The notes: a model not told the origin generated them from the letters alone. A stretch of 64,000 nt of DNA from Symsagittifera roscoffensis (GCF_963678635.1 NC_087064.1:81445526-81509525), one strand, 5' to 3'; positions 44,591 to 56,341 are shown, counted from the first letter of the stretch. Numbers and translations: made by a program.

Positions 44591-47080
44591 AATCTTCCTT
44601 AAATAGAGATATATAAAAATTCTTCAATCTAACTTTAATTTTTCGATAAGTCTGTACGTCATCTGAGGAAAAATTTGATGAAGGTTGTTCCATATTGTTA
44701 CTGATCTTTTGAAAAAACAATTTTCTTTATATTTACGGTTATATCTTTCAACCAAGTTAAGTTTTTTTCTTTGTGGGTTTTTTTTCGATTTAATAAATTT
44801 CATATTTGATTTTTTCAAAAGCTGGTAGTCGTTTGATTTTCATTTGATTGAAGTGGCAAACCAAATTCCAGTCAAGAAACATTGTAACTAAAATAATATT
44901 ATGTTTTGATTTCAAATCGGAGGATGAGTCATATTTTGCGCGTTTGCAACGAAATTTTTTAGCCCAACATACTTGTGTGAGTTCAACTTTTCAATCTTTA
45001 TAGCCCAATTCTCGAGTAATAATGTTAGATGTGTTGAAATTTGACTTATACGAATGGCTGGGTAGTGCAGATGACTTATGAAAAGCGCAATCTTGAGCAG
45101 GATTCTTGTTTTAATTAGATATTGTATTTTGATAGATTGAAGTGTTTTTATTCCGCACGGCAATTTTTTTAAAATCATTTTGATTTCTCCTTGGAACGTT
45201 AAAAATTGGAATGCTAAAACAACTCCAAGATACTAAACATTAGCTTTTTTTCTATTGAAACGTCTCTTAGCGTAATTGATTAATATTTTTTATTTTTTCA
45301 GCCTTTTTCAGTTCAGCCTTTTTTGCATTGAGTTAAAGAAAGTGGGATTTGAAATAATCCGATATGATTTTGTAATTTTCTTCCAATTGTTGCAGTGCAA
45401 ATTTCGCATTAAGATGTTTACAAAAGATTAGCGTGTTGTCGGCGTATTGCACCATTTTACACGAATTGGGCAACTTTTTTATTGAGATAATTTATACATA
45501 GATTAAATATTAGAGGTCCTAGAACAGTACCCTGTGGGACCCCCCGAATGCAGTGAGATCCAATTAGATTCGATATTACTTACAATTGTTTTTACTGTCG
45601 GTTGCGTGAGAAAAATTTAACATTGTAATCGCTCTTTCTGTAAAAACCTAGCTTATTCAATTTTTTTTGTAGAAATTTATTATAAATAAAAATAGAATGC
45701 CTTTGATAGATCAATTAGTTTTCTAAAGGATTCTGTACATTATAAGAAAGTGTCAATTGTTAAATAAGGCGTTCAAAACCCACAATGAGTGCTGCTTGGC
45801 TTGTTGGACTGTAGATACTCATTTATTTGTTTACACAAAATTTTTTTGAATGCTCCGGTTATGGAAATTGGTCTGTAGATTTTTAGGTTCTCTGGGTCGC
45901 CTTTTTTTATAAACTGGCGAAACAAAAGCTTTTTCCAGCAGCTCCGGATACATATTTTTTTTTCAAAATTTCACTTAGAAGGAATGTTAGGTGCGTGTGA
46001 AATTCATTGCATCCATCTTGAGAGCCCATGTTGGAAAATCAGATGGTCCCAGAACTTTTTTCGCATTAAGGTTTTGTAATTTTTTGCATTCAGCGGTTGA
46101 GACGAACCGGAACGAGAACTTACTCATTTTTTTCTGAATGAGATGCGTCATTATCTAAATAGAATTTGGATTTTTTTTCTCAAAGAAATAGCCTAGCGTT
46201 GGAAAATTTAGGTTTGCTATTTTGGTATGATATATTATTGATTCTCCGAGAGAGTTTTTCAGTAGAGAAAAGCTGCTTGCTGTTTTTTCTTAAATTTATT
46301 GTGTAATTCATGATGTGTTATTTTCGGCGCTCATTCTTTTTTTACGATACCGTGCGTTTGATTGGTATAACCCCATTACGTAACTTGGCCTCAGTTATGA
46401 ATAATGTGACTAGGTAGTCCAATTTACTTCGAGGAGGGAAGATGAATGACCTGTTTAATTAGTCCTTTAAATTGAAATCTGTGATTATGTAGTCTATTAG
46501 GGTTTTTGAATGGGTTGGTATGGTTTTGTCAGCAACATTAAGATTAAACGATATAAAAATTGTGTCAAGGAAAGCTCTTATCTGCTTTTAGGCAATTTAG
46601 GTTGTGGTCTCCTCATAAAATTAGGTTAGAATTGAATTATTGTGCATAATCTCTGGATATAGCCAGTTCTTCAACAATTTCAACCTTATTGCTTTTATTC
46701 GGGTTGTACGGTATATTCAAAAATATTGATTTTTCAATTTTGTTTGGTGAGTTTTTTATTTCTATCCAAATGCTACCATATTTTTTATTTAGCATATTTA
46801 CGTCTTGAGGTAGCTTTGGAATCAGATTATATGGTACAAGAAATATTACACCGCCTTCTTTTAAATTTTGCTGATTTCGGAGGCTCTATCAGGTCGAAAC
46901 AGACAAATTTTGAACTGTCTCGTGTCCATAGTTTTTCGTAATTTCAGTCATTGAACCAAGTTTCAGAAAAACTAAAATTGGTTTTATCACCGATTTTTTT
47001 AACGAACTCTTTGAAATTCGTTCGCTTACTTTTTGAGCTTCTAAAGTTTAGATGAAGGACTTCAATATCCCTATAACTAT
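44590..47080 (-). mobile_element. LINE with endonuclease and reverse transcriptase, degraded
   Basis: Read on the minus strand from 47080: an AP-endonuclease start (VLHLNFRSSKSKRTNF, SFSETWFND); GGVIFLVPYNLIPKLPQD at about 46840; LIDLSKAFYF at about 45715, where AFD is expected; GVPQGTVLGPLIFNLCIN at about 45500-45550; MVQYADNTLIFCKHLN at about 45410-45455; the RT thumb IKTLQSIKIQYLIKTRILLK at about 45080-45150; and the end FFKRSVTIWNNLHQIFPQ at about 44680-44720. The order is that of Jockey/CR1-like non-LTR elements. Frameshifts and YADN in place of YADD make it inactive. It lies between the kinase and TPPP. Confidence 0.85.
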
Positions 47081-48060
47081 CCAATTTGCGAGTGATGTTT
47101 TCATAGTATATCAAGGGACCAGGATTAAGAAGAATATCTCCTGCTTACTTCACTTGTTTTCTAAATCGTATATATAGTCATAACAATATTGGTTATAAAA
47201 AAACAAGGATGATTTAAATAAAAATGAATAAGAACCATGTTGCAAAACTTTGGAATAATTTCAAGCCCAGCCTAATTAAATGGAAACATTGTTTTTTATG
47301 GAAGTAGTTTATATGAAGACCAATATAACTTTCAACTGCGCTCAATAAATGAAGTTAGCAGCCGCAAGTTAGAGAAAACTCGACACCTTCTAGCAATCTT
47401 GAATAGATCTTCTCAATCTTTCTTAATCGAGTCGACCTTGGTTTCTTCAAACGCACACTTCACACCTACTTTAAAGTTGGACTGAAACCTCAAGGGTAGA
47501 AATAAATTACTTAAAAAAAATTTCCCACGAAGATTTAAAAAATTTTGACCAAGCTATGGATTATACTGAAAGAAAGCGAGGTTCACGGAGGGTCGCTGAT
47601 ATTGAAAAAAACTTCCCCTGCATACGTATTACTTTCGAAAATTGATTCTGTATAAATTAGGCATTGTAATGTCATTGACATTATCACTAAGAAAAGTTCT
47701 ATATCTATAGTTGAATAGTTCATACCAAAAAGCGAAGCGGAGCTTTGCATCACTTGCGATATCACAAAAATAGCATTGCAAGCTAACAGATAAGAAAGGT
47801 AGCAACTAGGTCCAAAGAAAACGGAGAAAATTTCGAGAAAAAAAAACTTAAAAAAATTTTAAAAATAATGTTCAGAATGATGTTCTATTTGCGGAAAACA
47901 CGTCCAGAAACACACTCGACGGCGTTTAATGAAAGTTCAAAAACAGTTTTCGAGCGAGAACAAATTGCTGTCATGAAAAAATTGAACTATATAATCTATT
48001 TTGAGATTTTTGACGTTTTGTACAATCCGGAAGAAAGCATACAAATTAGTCTTCCCTCTA
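47080..48060. other. Intergenic, no gene seen
   Basis: Contains hairpin GCGAAG-CGGAG-CTTTGC (47732-47748), also seen at 21.35 and 62.95 kb. The plus-strand frame 47868-48080 (70 codons) has no recognisable motif. Confidence 0.35.
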
Positions 48061-48500
48061 GCTACCCAAAATTAGATTAGTGAGCCGATAAAAAAGCCAA
48101 AAAAAATTTCAAGCCAAGGTTAGTAGAATTACAAGTTGCAGGAGTAAACATGAAAAAATAAAAAGCAACTACAAAAAAACTGTATACAGCAAAAAAATTC
48201 CACGGTGCAGTTCCACGTTGCAGTTAAGCCGACAAAGCATAAGCAGGCAAATAATAAAACGACAATTTTTTTGAAACGGAACATCTCCCGTTTGAAAAAA
48301 AAGGTTCTGGTCAGATTCGAACCCAGGACCTTTGCCGCCCCAGGCGTAGTCGTTACCTCTAGACTACGTGTGCCGGACACGCTTGGATATTTGAACTCAT
48401 TATGAGCCAAGATACCAAGTGATTCTGTTAATTAAGTTGTTAACCCCAAAAAATTATATTCCGATTTGAGACTGCTTGCTAATCGCAAGCGTAATTATGT
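48060..48500 (-). repeat. SINE-containing repeat, copy 2
   Basis: On the minus strand the tRNA-like segment has A box TAGTCTAGAGGTAA (48353-48366) and B box GGGTTCGAATC (48314-48324). The acceptor stem does not pair, so it is not a working tRNA. Flanks match the copy at 38.6-39.1 kb. Confidence 0.65.
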
Positions 48501-49960
48501 AATATACTTCAAAGTAGAATCTTTCTGCATCTATAGTTGAAGAGTTCAAGTTAAGCAATATATTTGAATATTTCGTATATCCTTATTGTATATTGAAGAA
48601 AATCACATCGGCTGAGTCCACACAAAGAATGAGTGCTACCATTATAAAGATAAATTCAACATTTTCCAATATTTTTTATTAAGAAAAAACGAAGCAAGAG
48701 CCTTACCGAGAAGTTATCTGCTAAGCTATTCAAGCACGCGCGCAGAAAATACTGCTTGAACATACTGCCATTTTTAATATGGAATCGCTATTTCATGCGT
48801 TTCATTACCCAAAAGATTATTTATATTTATCGTTTTTTATTATTAGTTAGATCAATTCATTTTGCCCCCGAAGTTATTTTCTGACGAACCATAATTTAAC
48901 CCCCTAAAATGATTGGGGGATTGTATGGTTTATCCAAAAAATACTTCACTGATTGGGTGAGATGATACAATTTCTAGAACTCATATTATTGCCATCTGCC
49001 TTAAGCTTTTATTGGTTGCGGCTTTTTCTTAACAAGAAAGAGTGCATGTAAGCACACATACTTCTACAACAAACGTAGGGTAGCAAAAATTGCTCTTTGA
49101 ATTACACGAGCTAGACTTTGCTGGAAAAAAAAACATTAAATCGAGACTAACAAAACAAGACTGCTCACTCATATCAAGCAAGGCAAAGCTCTGAAATTTC
49201 CGGAGTGCCTTTTAAGAGGTCGGATGTAATTGGCAATCATTTTTCATTAAAAAAAAACTTTCCCCCACACGCAATGTTGAAACAAAGAAAACGCCGCATT
49301 TCAATTTCAGTTTCTAAGCCGAATTATTTCACCGCTTACGCTGCGCGAGAAAAAAATGGAAAGTTCGAGCGCAAGTATTATTATCCCTAATTGGCAATTT
49401 TCTGTGTCCTGCCAATATCATCCCAGACAAAATCAATTCAGATAAAAAACATTCAAAAAGCTTAGAAAATTGTAGACAAAATCATCTCATTCATTGTTTT
49501 CCAAAAATTAGTCAAAATCATCCCAAGCCGAGATATATCAAAGATGCTAGCTAGGCATAACAAGTTACTGATACCATATTTTCAATCAAAATGATATTTA
49601 AAAGTTGCATCCCCTCAATCAAAAGGAGATAAAGCTCATTAAACAAAAAATAGAGCCTGTAAGGTTCGACTGACGCAATATACTGGGTATTTGCAAATTA
49701 GTAGACAAATTCCAGCTGAAAAAATGTTATTTAAGCATGATTTTCTTCAAAATGTCATGAAGTTCATAATTAAAAACATTGCTTTATACCGAGACCAAAC
49801 GGAGCTTTGCACCACTTGCGATAAACACTAACATTTAAAAACAGGAAACAAAAAAAGGGAAACAACACTAACAGGAAACAAAAAAATGAAAAAGGTCGAT
49901 ATAAACATTGACTAAGGAGCCCAGCTAAAGCTTGATACTTATTTGATACTTTTTGTAATT
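48500..49960. other. Intergenic, fragment of hairpin-head element
   Basis: At 49155-49210, AAGACTGCTCACTCATATCA and CAAAGCTCTGAAATTTCCGG match the head of the 0.5-kb element. The plus-strand frame 49205-49390 follows it and is probably chance. No gene seen. Confidence 0.4.
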
Positions 49961-51000
49961 TCGTATACTGATGCAATATAAAAAAAGTATGACTATGCCC
50001 AAAACCTTTGTTTCTCGACTTAAATAACCGAGACGAATAAAACAAAATTGGAATTCCAATATTTGGAATATTGGAAATTTTTCCAAGACAACATTTCTCT
50101 CCTAAAAGAAGAACTCGCCACTTCTTTTGTAAGCAAAACAGTTGTTTCGTTTGAAACGTTGATCTCAGATTTGATAGGGTCGTTTTTAAATAGGGTTGTT
50201 TTTAATTCTAAAAAACGGCCAAAAGTTCAAAAACTTCTTCTTTCCGAAATCCATAACTTTTTCTGCAAAATGTCGAGGCCGCATCGGCAGAGATGACTTC
50301 CCAACACCGTGTTCCTCGATTGACTACTTAATCTGAGAATTGGCAAGGTAGTTTTCGAGAAAAGCCAAAAAGTTTCCAAACAGAAATCAAAACTTTGCCA
50401 TTTTTGGCGGGAACTACCGATTTTTAACAAAAAAAGTTGGGGAAAACTAGTTGTAAAAGTATGCTTTCAACAACCTATTTTCAATTTAAACCTTCATACC
50501 AAATTTGGCTGGATACTTACCAAAAAAGTTTCCAAAAAACCGACCAACAAATCAAAAACTAATCTTTTCTGTCAAAAGATTAAAACCGATTTAAGTCAAA
50601 AAAAACTTGGGCATGGTCGCTTGCAAAAAAATAGCTAAGTGCGCTCATAAAGGGGATCTTTCCACTACCCATTATCTCTATTGAACCCACAATCTCAGAT
50701 TAATAGGTTAGTTTCCGAGTTAGTTTGTGTAGAAAAAAATGGTCATAGCCGCTTATGCAGTGGAGCTTTTCAAATCCGTTCAATTCATTCGACCCAAAAT
50801 CTCAGATTTGGGGTATTGTGAGAAAACGAAGCAAAATCAAAGATATTGATCAAATATTCCCCCATCAGTCTTTTTCGAAGGCTGTAGAGAGGGGTAAAAA
50901 TAGAATAGGTGAGTATGCAGGCACACATGTGAGTAGGCGGTCTTTCTATTGAAACTAGTTTTTACAAATTGGTAGAAATTTATGCAGAAAATAAATTAAA
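49960..51000. repeat. Dispersed repeat family, second cluster
   Basis: Blocks GAGGCCGCATCGGCAGAG (50274), TGAGAATTGGCAAGGTAG, GCATGGTCGCTTGC (50611), CATAGCCGCTTATGCAG (50743) and AATCTCAGATTTGGGGTA match the 37.5-38.6 kb and 29-30.5 kb regions. Confidence 0.5.
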
Positions 51001-51289
51001 AAAATTCTAAAGCGTCTCAAAACAAAAACCCAATTCCATACAACTTTATAAAACGTATTTTTATCAAAGAGGATTTCTATGCAAGCATCCTAATCAAGAC
51101 ATATGAATTTCAAACTAGCAACGGAAAAAAACTTACGAAGCGGAAACAAAGCCGACAGTCTTTGAGCGACACCAGTTGAGCCAAAAAAAGTTTCAAGTCA
51201 TCCCTGAAATAACAATGTTCCTTGTAATTGGCCCTAGGACATTGCACATTAATAAATATCAGACGAAAATTCCTTTAACAGCAATCACA

Positions 51290-51900
51290 GCGAACCGACA
51301 TTTGGAAAGAGTCAATGAACGCAACAGAAAAAATACTGACTTCATATTTTGAAAAATGTGATTTTCCGAATTTCTAAAAAAAATGAATGCTCTTAAATCT
51401 TTTTGAGATTCTGGAACCATTTATTTTTGGCACTTTTTTGATATAGATAACACAATTTGACAATTTGAGAAAAGAGTAAAGTTCGCTGGGAAAACTGAAA
51501 ACTTAAGGCTTTCTCTTCCCCTACCCCCCACCTCACATCAGGATCAATTTTATGGTGTAATACGCGTTTTTACAAGGTAATTTATGAAGACCGAATATGT
51601 TTTTCATGGCCTAATTAGCTTGCATGGCAATTTTCATATCAATCGGTTGGTGGGAACAGTAATTTTACTTACAAAAATTTGCAGGTGGGAGAAAAGGAAG
51701 AGCCAAGCTAAATTCCATTTTCGGAATTAGTGTTCGATCACGTTTTCGCTATCTTTTGATTTTTGTCGTTGGATAGTGGAGTTTGCCTTTCTTTTATCAA
51801 AGGAAATAAGCTGAGCTTAAGAAATTTAAAGTTCAGCCGCGAAAAAGCAAATTTGAGGTTGAACAAACTTTTCCTGCAGACTTTAAGACTTTTTTTGAAC
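51290..51900 (+). repeat. TATA-plus-hairpin dispersed repeat, copy with MITE insertion
   Basis: Head AGCGAACCGACATTTGG and GAGTCAATGAACGC, hairpin CCTTTCTTTTATCAAAGG (51786-51803). A MITE at 51507-51704 lies between the two. The TATA block is absent. Confidence 0.5.
51507..51704 (-). mobile_element. GGCTCTTTTCC-family MITE, type II core
   Basis: Inverse orientation: the right end reads GAAAAGGAAGAGCC and the left GGCTTTCTCTTCCCCTACCC. The core matches 56342-56554 (ATGAAAATTGCCATGC, CTAATTAGGCCATGAA). Flanking octamers AAACTTAA and AAGCTAAA agree at 6 of 8 positions, as expected of an aged target duplication. Confidence 0.7.
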
Positions 51901-52482
51901 AGACTTTTAGACTTTTAGCAAGCTAATCAGAAAACAGTAAACCGGGTACGACAAAATTGGCTAATTAAAAAGTCGAAATGTCAACTAGTTTAAATGTCTG
52001 AAGAAAGACATCACACTGAGCACGCAAAAGTTTCCTCTTTCAAACAATAATCTACTTGGATCGGAAAACAGTGAACAAGTACTATGACAAAGCTCCTATT
52101 GTGTACTGAGCAAAATATGAGCAGTTCCTGCAAACAGAAGTGCTAAAACACGGATTACACGGATTTTTCGTTTCTGCAAACCCTGGTAGAGATTCAATTC
52201 CAGCTTAACTGAGGAGACTACGAAAAATTAACCACTACAATCTCAATTCACAAATACCGGAATCTACTGACAAAGATAACAAATTAGAGCTGGAAATGAA
52301 ACAAAATCTGCGCAGCTCCTACGAATGACACTCAACTAAAGGCGGTAAAACAAACCTCGACTAGCCTGAAAATTAACAGGCACAGATTATGCTCGAACCA
52401 AATGAGAGGTCATCGGAGGCAAATCTGATACAAACATTTAACGGTGCTCAACCTAGTCAAACCTTTTGAAATCGAAACTTCC
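51705..52482. other. Region downstream of TPPP, unassigned
   Basis: AT-rich. No recognisable gene or RNA; the left part belongs to the repeat noted above. Confidence 0.3.
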
Positions 52483-52488
52483 TTTATT
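52483..52488 (-). promoter_or_regulatory. Candidate polyadenylation signal for TPPP
   Basis: AATAAA on the minus strand, about 180 nt past the TPPP stop codon. It is the nearest canonical hexamer, but in DNA this AT-rich a chance match is easy. Confidence 0.3.
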
Positions 52489-52667
52489 TAAGCTAATCTG
52501 CTTCCAGGCACGAAACTAAATTTATGAGAGCCGTTGAGATAATCTATTATAATAAAATGAATCAAATCATTAATTAACAAACTGATTGGCCAAAAATTCT
52601 ACGTAAGTAGTTAAATTACATAGCTCCGCTTGAACGTACTAAATTGCCAGAGTGTCCATTGTTGGGT

Positions 52668-52859
52668 TCATTTCTGGTAAGTGTTCTGGTTTTTGTATCC
52701 CTGGACGTAACCAGTGTTTGGGCCCCTGTCCACTCGACCATCCATTCCCTTCCCCTTCCCTGATTCGTCGAATCTCTCTTTGTGAGCTCCTGTGTAGCCC
52801 CTAGTGTCTGTCAAGCGATTCACTACGTCATCCTTGGACATGTTTAAGTTGGTGTTTAG
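52668..52859 (-). CDS. TPPP: TPPP exon 3 (C-terminal tubulin-binding signature)
   Basis: Begins after the acceptor ATCTTTGCAG|CTAAAC and ends at TGA. It encodes [19 protein letters not shown], then the highly conserved GSHKERFD-type block (here [15 protein letters not shown]) and the C-terminal [15 protein letters not shown]. Confidence 0.95.
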   Translation of the reverse strand, partial: LNTNLNMSKDDVVNRLTDTRGYTGAHKERFDESGKGKGMDGRVDRGPNTGYVQGYKNQNTYQK

Positions 52860-55800
52860 CTGCAAAGATAAAAAAATAAATATTAAATGGCAAACGGCTT
52901 AAAATATCAGTGAACATGAGCGTCTAATTATTCAATCGTCCTTTTCTACATTTAGACTATGTGAACAGTAATTTTATTTATAAAAACTGCAAGGTGGGTT
53001 GAAAAACAACCACGGCCGCAAAAGGGTAAACGTGCAAAAGAGTAAAAGTGGCCAAATTTATCGACCTAAAAAAACACCGGTGTTTTTCAGGAAAGTTTTT
53101 GAGGTAAATAAGCAGTCAAAGTTAATACCCAATAATCTTATTGGGTATCGGCGTTAACTCTACGAAGTATATGCAAGCTGGTATTATTGTTATAATAAGT
53201 ATATGACAGAGCTTGGCTCTTTTACACTCCCCCACATTTCAAATTTCTCATTTTTTCAATTGTCTTACGTGATATTATTGCTGAACGCGTGATGATAAGA
53301 AGTAAGGTATGAAGAAAGAACGTGTTCACAATAGTTTAGTTTGTCCACAATGCAAAATTTCATTGCATTATGACAACGTAAAGTTTGTTTTTCAAAACAA
53401 ACTCAAATGTGTGTGTGGGGGCGGGGGTGGAAAAGATCTTAGAGCTATGACCCGAAAGCGACGAAAGAAATGTTTGACCTAAACAAACGAGACACCTGGA
53501 CAAACGACAGTAAAGTTTTATTGAAGAAAATCAGTCTAGAAGTACGGAAACATTACTACAATTCGAGCAGCAAGAGACTGGAACGCATTGCCAAGTGAAG
53601 TCATAAACTCTAAAACAACGAACGATTTCAAAAATAAACTGGACACAATTTTTGGAGAAAAACTGGAATCAATAAATTCGAAACGAAGAATTGAAAGGGA
53701 ATACAGCACGAGCTGATCGAAAGGGACAAAAAATCGCCTATATGGTCAGAATGAACTGAACTGAACTTAAGTCGAAAACCTTGAAATCGAAGATTTATGA
53801 TGATGCATACAGTGGTTATAAATCTAGATATACCAGTCAATTTGAAAAAAAAAACTTTGAAATTTACCAACTAACCTGCCTCAATTTATAGAGCAGTCTA
53901 TGGAGCAGTAATAAGATGAAAAAATTGAATGTAATAAAAATAAAATGAAGTTTTTTTTAATTTGAGATTTTTTTGTAAAAATCATTACCCCATACGCCAT
54001 AGGCTCTTTTTCCTCCTCCCCCCCTGCAAAATTATATAGTGAAATTTTGTTCACGTTATCCGAATGTTATGAAAATTGGCATGCGAACTAATTAGGAATG
54101 ACAAACATATTTGCTCTTCATGATTATCCTTGTAAAACTCATCGTTACACCATAAAAATGACGCTTATAGGTTGGGGGGAAGGAAAAAGAGCTACGCCAT
54201 ATATATCGCTAAGTACAAAGTGATAAATTTCTCTCCTAGTATCAAACAAATTATGGCAAATAAGCTTCCTTCAACCAATTTAGAACGATTTCTATGACGG
54301 ATTAAATCTCGTCTTACTCGTTAATAGCGCGAAATATACTACGCGTTAATTGGTCCCAAATTGACCAAAATTTGTTTGAAAAAAAAAACACCCCGAGCAC
54401 AAATAATCCGTTATTTTCCTTAGGAAAGTCGGAACACTAATAGTCTGTGTTAAAATCTTTAGCATTGGTTGTACTTAATAGCTGATTATTGATCAAAATG
54501 AACACTTTCAAAATCAACACATTTCATCGCAACAATATTTGCGTCGCAACAATATTTGCTATAGTTCATACTATAACACAAGCATTGCTTGTGTAAACAG
54601 CTTTATTTTGACTAGGGGTGTGGGAAACTGGAAAAGAGCCAATTTTTGGACTCTTTTCCAATTTCCCACCCCGTTGTTTTATAAAAGAAAATCATTTTAA
54701 ATAGATTTTCATTATTGTATTTCAGAAGAAACCAAGAGGGGACTGGAAACGGCCGATTTTTGAAAACTCGGCTCTTTTCCAGTTCCCCCCTTTCAAAATA
54801 CCGAGTTTTTTGTTTGTTTTACGAGTTATTACGGCTAAATGCGTGATGTTACGCTGTAAAGTATGAAGAACAAATTTGTTCAGAATTGTCGATTTGTTCA
54901 CCACGCCAAATTTCATTGCATTATGACAACGTTAAATAGACTTTTCAAAATTGAATTTGAAAGGGGGGGGGGAACTGGAAAAGAGCCGAAAACTCAAATC
55001 TGGTTTAAAAATTTCATAGCCTCCCTTAAAGAGCCCAAACGTATCGCCCACTATGATTTTGAAATATTAAGGGAGGCCATAATATGCTGGAGGGCTATTA
55101 AAGGACTGAGTCAAACTCTCGTGCATTCAGCTTACCCCTGGAGCTTTAGTGACAATGGCCGTGACAACTTTCTTCTGGTTCTCCTCGCTGGCGCTCCCGA
55201 AACAAGCCTGAGCTAGTTGAGGAACAGCTAAAAGAACAAAGTGAAAACAATTCGGTCGCTTCAAGAATGAGCATAGAAAACTTCAACTTAGAACTCTCGA
55301 TTCTAAAACTTTGATAACTTGGCTCTTTTTTTCTTGTCACCTAACGTAACCCTCATTTTAATGCTGTAATCAATGCTTTTGCGAGGTTGGATATTCTGTT
55401 ATGATGATTGGTCCAATTGTCTAATTTCGTTACAATCATAGTGAACAAAGGGGCTCTTTTCCAGTTCCCCCCTTTCAAAATACCGAGTTTTATGTTTGTT
55501 TTACGTGTTATTACAGCTAAATGCGTGATGTTACGCTGTAAAGTATGAAGAACAAATCTGTTCAGAATTGTTGCTTTGTTCACCACGCCAAATTTCATTG
55601 CATTATGACAACGTTAAATAAGCTTTTCAAAATTGAATTTGAAAGGGGGAAACTGGAAAAGAGCCAACAAAGGTTACACAATTAAAATATCGCTTGTGAG
55701 CGTGAGAGAGAAAAAAGAGCCAATAAATGCTTTAGTCGATTAAATAAATTGTAGAAACGGATCAAAAAATTTTCTTCAAATTGGTCTTACGATTTTTTGT

Positions 55801-56042
55801 AGATCAATGCGTTATTAACCTTTCTGCTGAAAATTTGGCCACGGGATGTTTCTGGATGGTCCTTTACACCTAGTGTAGATCATATCCATCTCAGCCCCAT
55901 CCAATCGTCCCTTTTTGAACAAACCGGCAGTCTCCACCATCTTCTTGAAGTTCCTCGACTCCAGCTCCGTCTTCTTGTTCACACTACCTGCACCAAAGTT
56001 ACAGTACACGTTGAAAGCCTGCTTCAATTCAGCCTCAGACAT
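52668..56042 (-). CDS. TPPP: Tubulin polymerization-promoting protein (TPPP/p25-alpha)
   Basis: This complete three-exon gene (55820-56042, 55136-55227, 52668-52859) encodes 168 residues. TPPP proteins bind tubulin, bundle and stabilise microtubules and occur in ciliated eukaryotes; that role is family knowledge. The N-terminal part ([19 protein letters not shown] to [11 protein letters not shown]) is the p25-alpha core. The C-terminus has the family signature [20 protein letters not shown] followed by KGKGMDGR and [15 protein letters not shown], a near match to vertebrate TPPP3. Splice phases 1 and 0 match exactly. There is no long disordered N-terminal tail, so it is a short-type TPPP. Introns (592 and 2,276 bp) carry several GGCTCTTTTCC MITEs, and another lies 300 bp upstream of the ATG. 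The ATG is the first in the frame and is preceded by AAGCAAAA. Confidence 0.95.
53215..53439 (+). mobile_element. GGCTCTTTTCC-family MITE, type I core, in TPPP intron 2
   Basis: Starts GGCTCTTTTACACTCCCCCA and ends GTGGGGGCGGGGGTGGAAAA plus GATCT. The core has CTGAACGCGTGATGA, GTGTTCACAATAG and TTTCATTGCATTATGACAAC as in the copies at 54770 and 55452. Flanks CAGAGCTT and TAGAGCTA match at 6 of 8. Confidence 0.7.
53465..53720 (+). pseudogene. 3' end of a LINE reverse transcriptase
   Basis: [14 protein letters not shown] in one frame is followed, after a frameshift, by [17 protein letters not shown] and [12 protein letters not shown]. This is the usual C-terminus of non-LTR polymerases (R.HYF..R....WN.LP..V......FK..LD). 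It lies in TPPP intron 2 on the opposite strand. Confidence 0.7.
53899..54440 (+). mobile_element. 0.5-kb hairpin-head element, 5'-truncated, with nested MITE
   Basis: Begins at TATGGAGCAGTAATAAGATG, so the hairpin head is missing, and ends GAAAGTCGGAACACTAA. It is interrupted at the ACGCCATA octamer by the MITE 54002-54193. It lies in TPPP intron 2. The flanks recur near 63.14 and 63.31 kb. Confidence 0.72.
54002..54193 (+). mobile_element. GGCTCTTTTCC-family MITE, type II core, nested
   Basis: Ends GGCTCTTTTTCCTCCTCCCC and GGGGGGAAGGAAAAAGAGCT, flanked by an exact 8-bp duplication ACGCCATA (53994-54001, 54194-54201). It sits inside the 0.5-kb element, so it is the younger insertion. Confidence 0.88.
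54614..54753. mobile_element. Abutting termini of two further MITE copies
   Basis: GGGAAACTGGAAAAGAGCC (a right end) is followed after AATTTTTG by GACTCTTTTCCAATTTCCC (a left end). A short element may then run to GGGGACTGGAAACGGCC at about 54753. Internal parts are missing or very short. Confidence 0.5.
54770..54987 (+). mobile_element. GGCTCTTTTCC-family MITE, type I core, in TPPP intron 2
   Basis: A 218-bp element with near-perfect long inverted ends (GGCTCTTTTCCAGTTCCCCC ... GGGGGAACTGGAAAAGAGCC). It is flanked by an exact 8-bp duplication GAAAACTC (54762-54769, 54988-54995). There is no coding capacity. The 8-bp duplication suggests mobilisation by a hAT-type transposase. Confidence 0.92.
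55136..55227 (-). CDS. TPPP: TPPP exon 2
   Basis: A 92-nt exon between the acceptor CTTTTAG|CTGTTC and the donor CCAGGG|GTAAGC. It encodes [20 protein letters not shown] and [11 protein letters not shown], the end of the p25-alpha core (QL/IVGKEP-equivalent region). Phase 1 in and phase 0 out match both neighbours. Confidence 0.92.
55452..55665 (+). mobile_element. GGCTCTTTTCC-family MITE, type I core, in TPPP intron 1
   Basis: 214 bp, nearly identical to the copy at 54770, flanked by an exact 8-bp duplication AACAAAGG (55444-55451, 55666-55673). Different target octamers show that the two copies inserted independently. Confidence 0.92.
55820..56042 (-). CDS. TPPP: TPPP exon 1
   Basis: Encodes residues 1-74 ([14 protein letters not shown] to IPWPNFQQK) plus the first base of codon 75. 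The donor is AGAAAG|GTTAAT, phase 1. It corresponds to the EF-hand-like start of the p25-alpha domain. Confidence 0.95.
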
Positions 56043-56341
56043 TTTTGCTTTCTTTCACAGTCTTTTTTTCAGCACTTGAAATGTTGGGTTTTATTTTGCT
56101 ATTTTTTGACTTTTAGACAATGATTCCTGGCTTCGTTACCGCAAAAATGAAAGGAGAAGTTAAAAAAATACCGCCAGTTTTCACAAGAAGTCAAAAGTCA
56201 TAACTCCAGTGTCAAGATAAATAGCCACACAGACATATACAAGTTCCAAAAACTAAATAGATTTGATCACTGCCCAATCCCTACCATTTAGCTTTACCAA
56301 GAAACAAACTCTTAATTGTCCATGAAACCGATGCCAATTTT

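Noticed and set aside
46726-46941. 71-codon plus-strand frame
   Set aside because: Antisense shadow of the endonuclease region of the minus-strand LINE.
47868-48080. 70-codon plus-strand frame as a host exon
   Set aside because: No splice borders that make sense, no known motif, and the right end runs into the SINE-containing repeat.
48290-48400. Possible functional tRNA gene on the minus strand
   Set aside because: A and B boxes are present but the acceptor and T stems do not pair, and the flanks match another repeat copy at 38.6-39.1 kb. It is a SINE part.
55815-56042. Reading TPPP exon 1 as a complete 75-aa gene
   Set aside because: The frame runs through a GTTAAT donor into a stop; splicing to 55227 gives an exact TPPP continuation.
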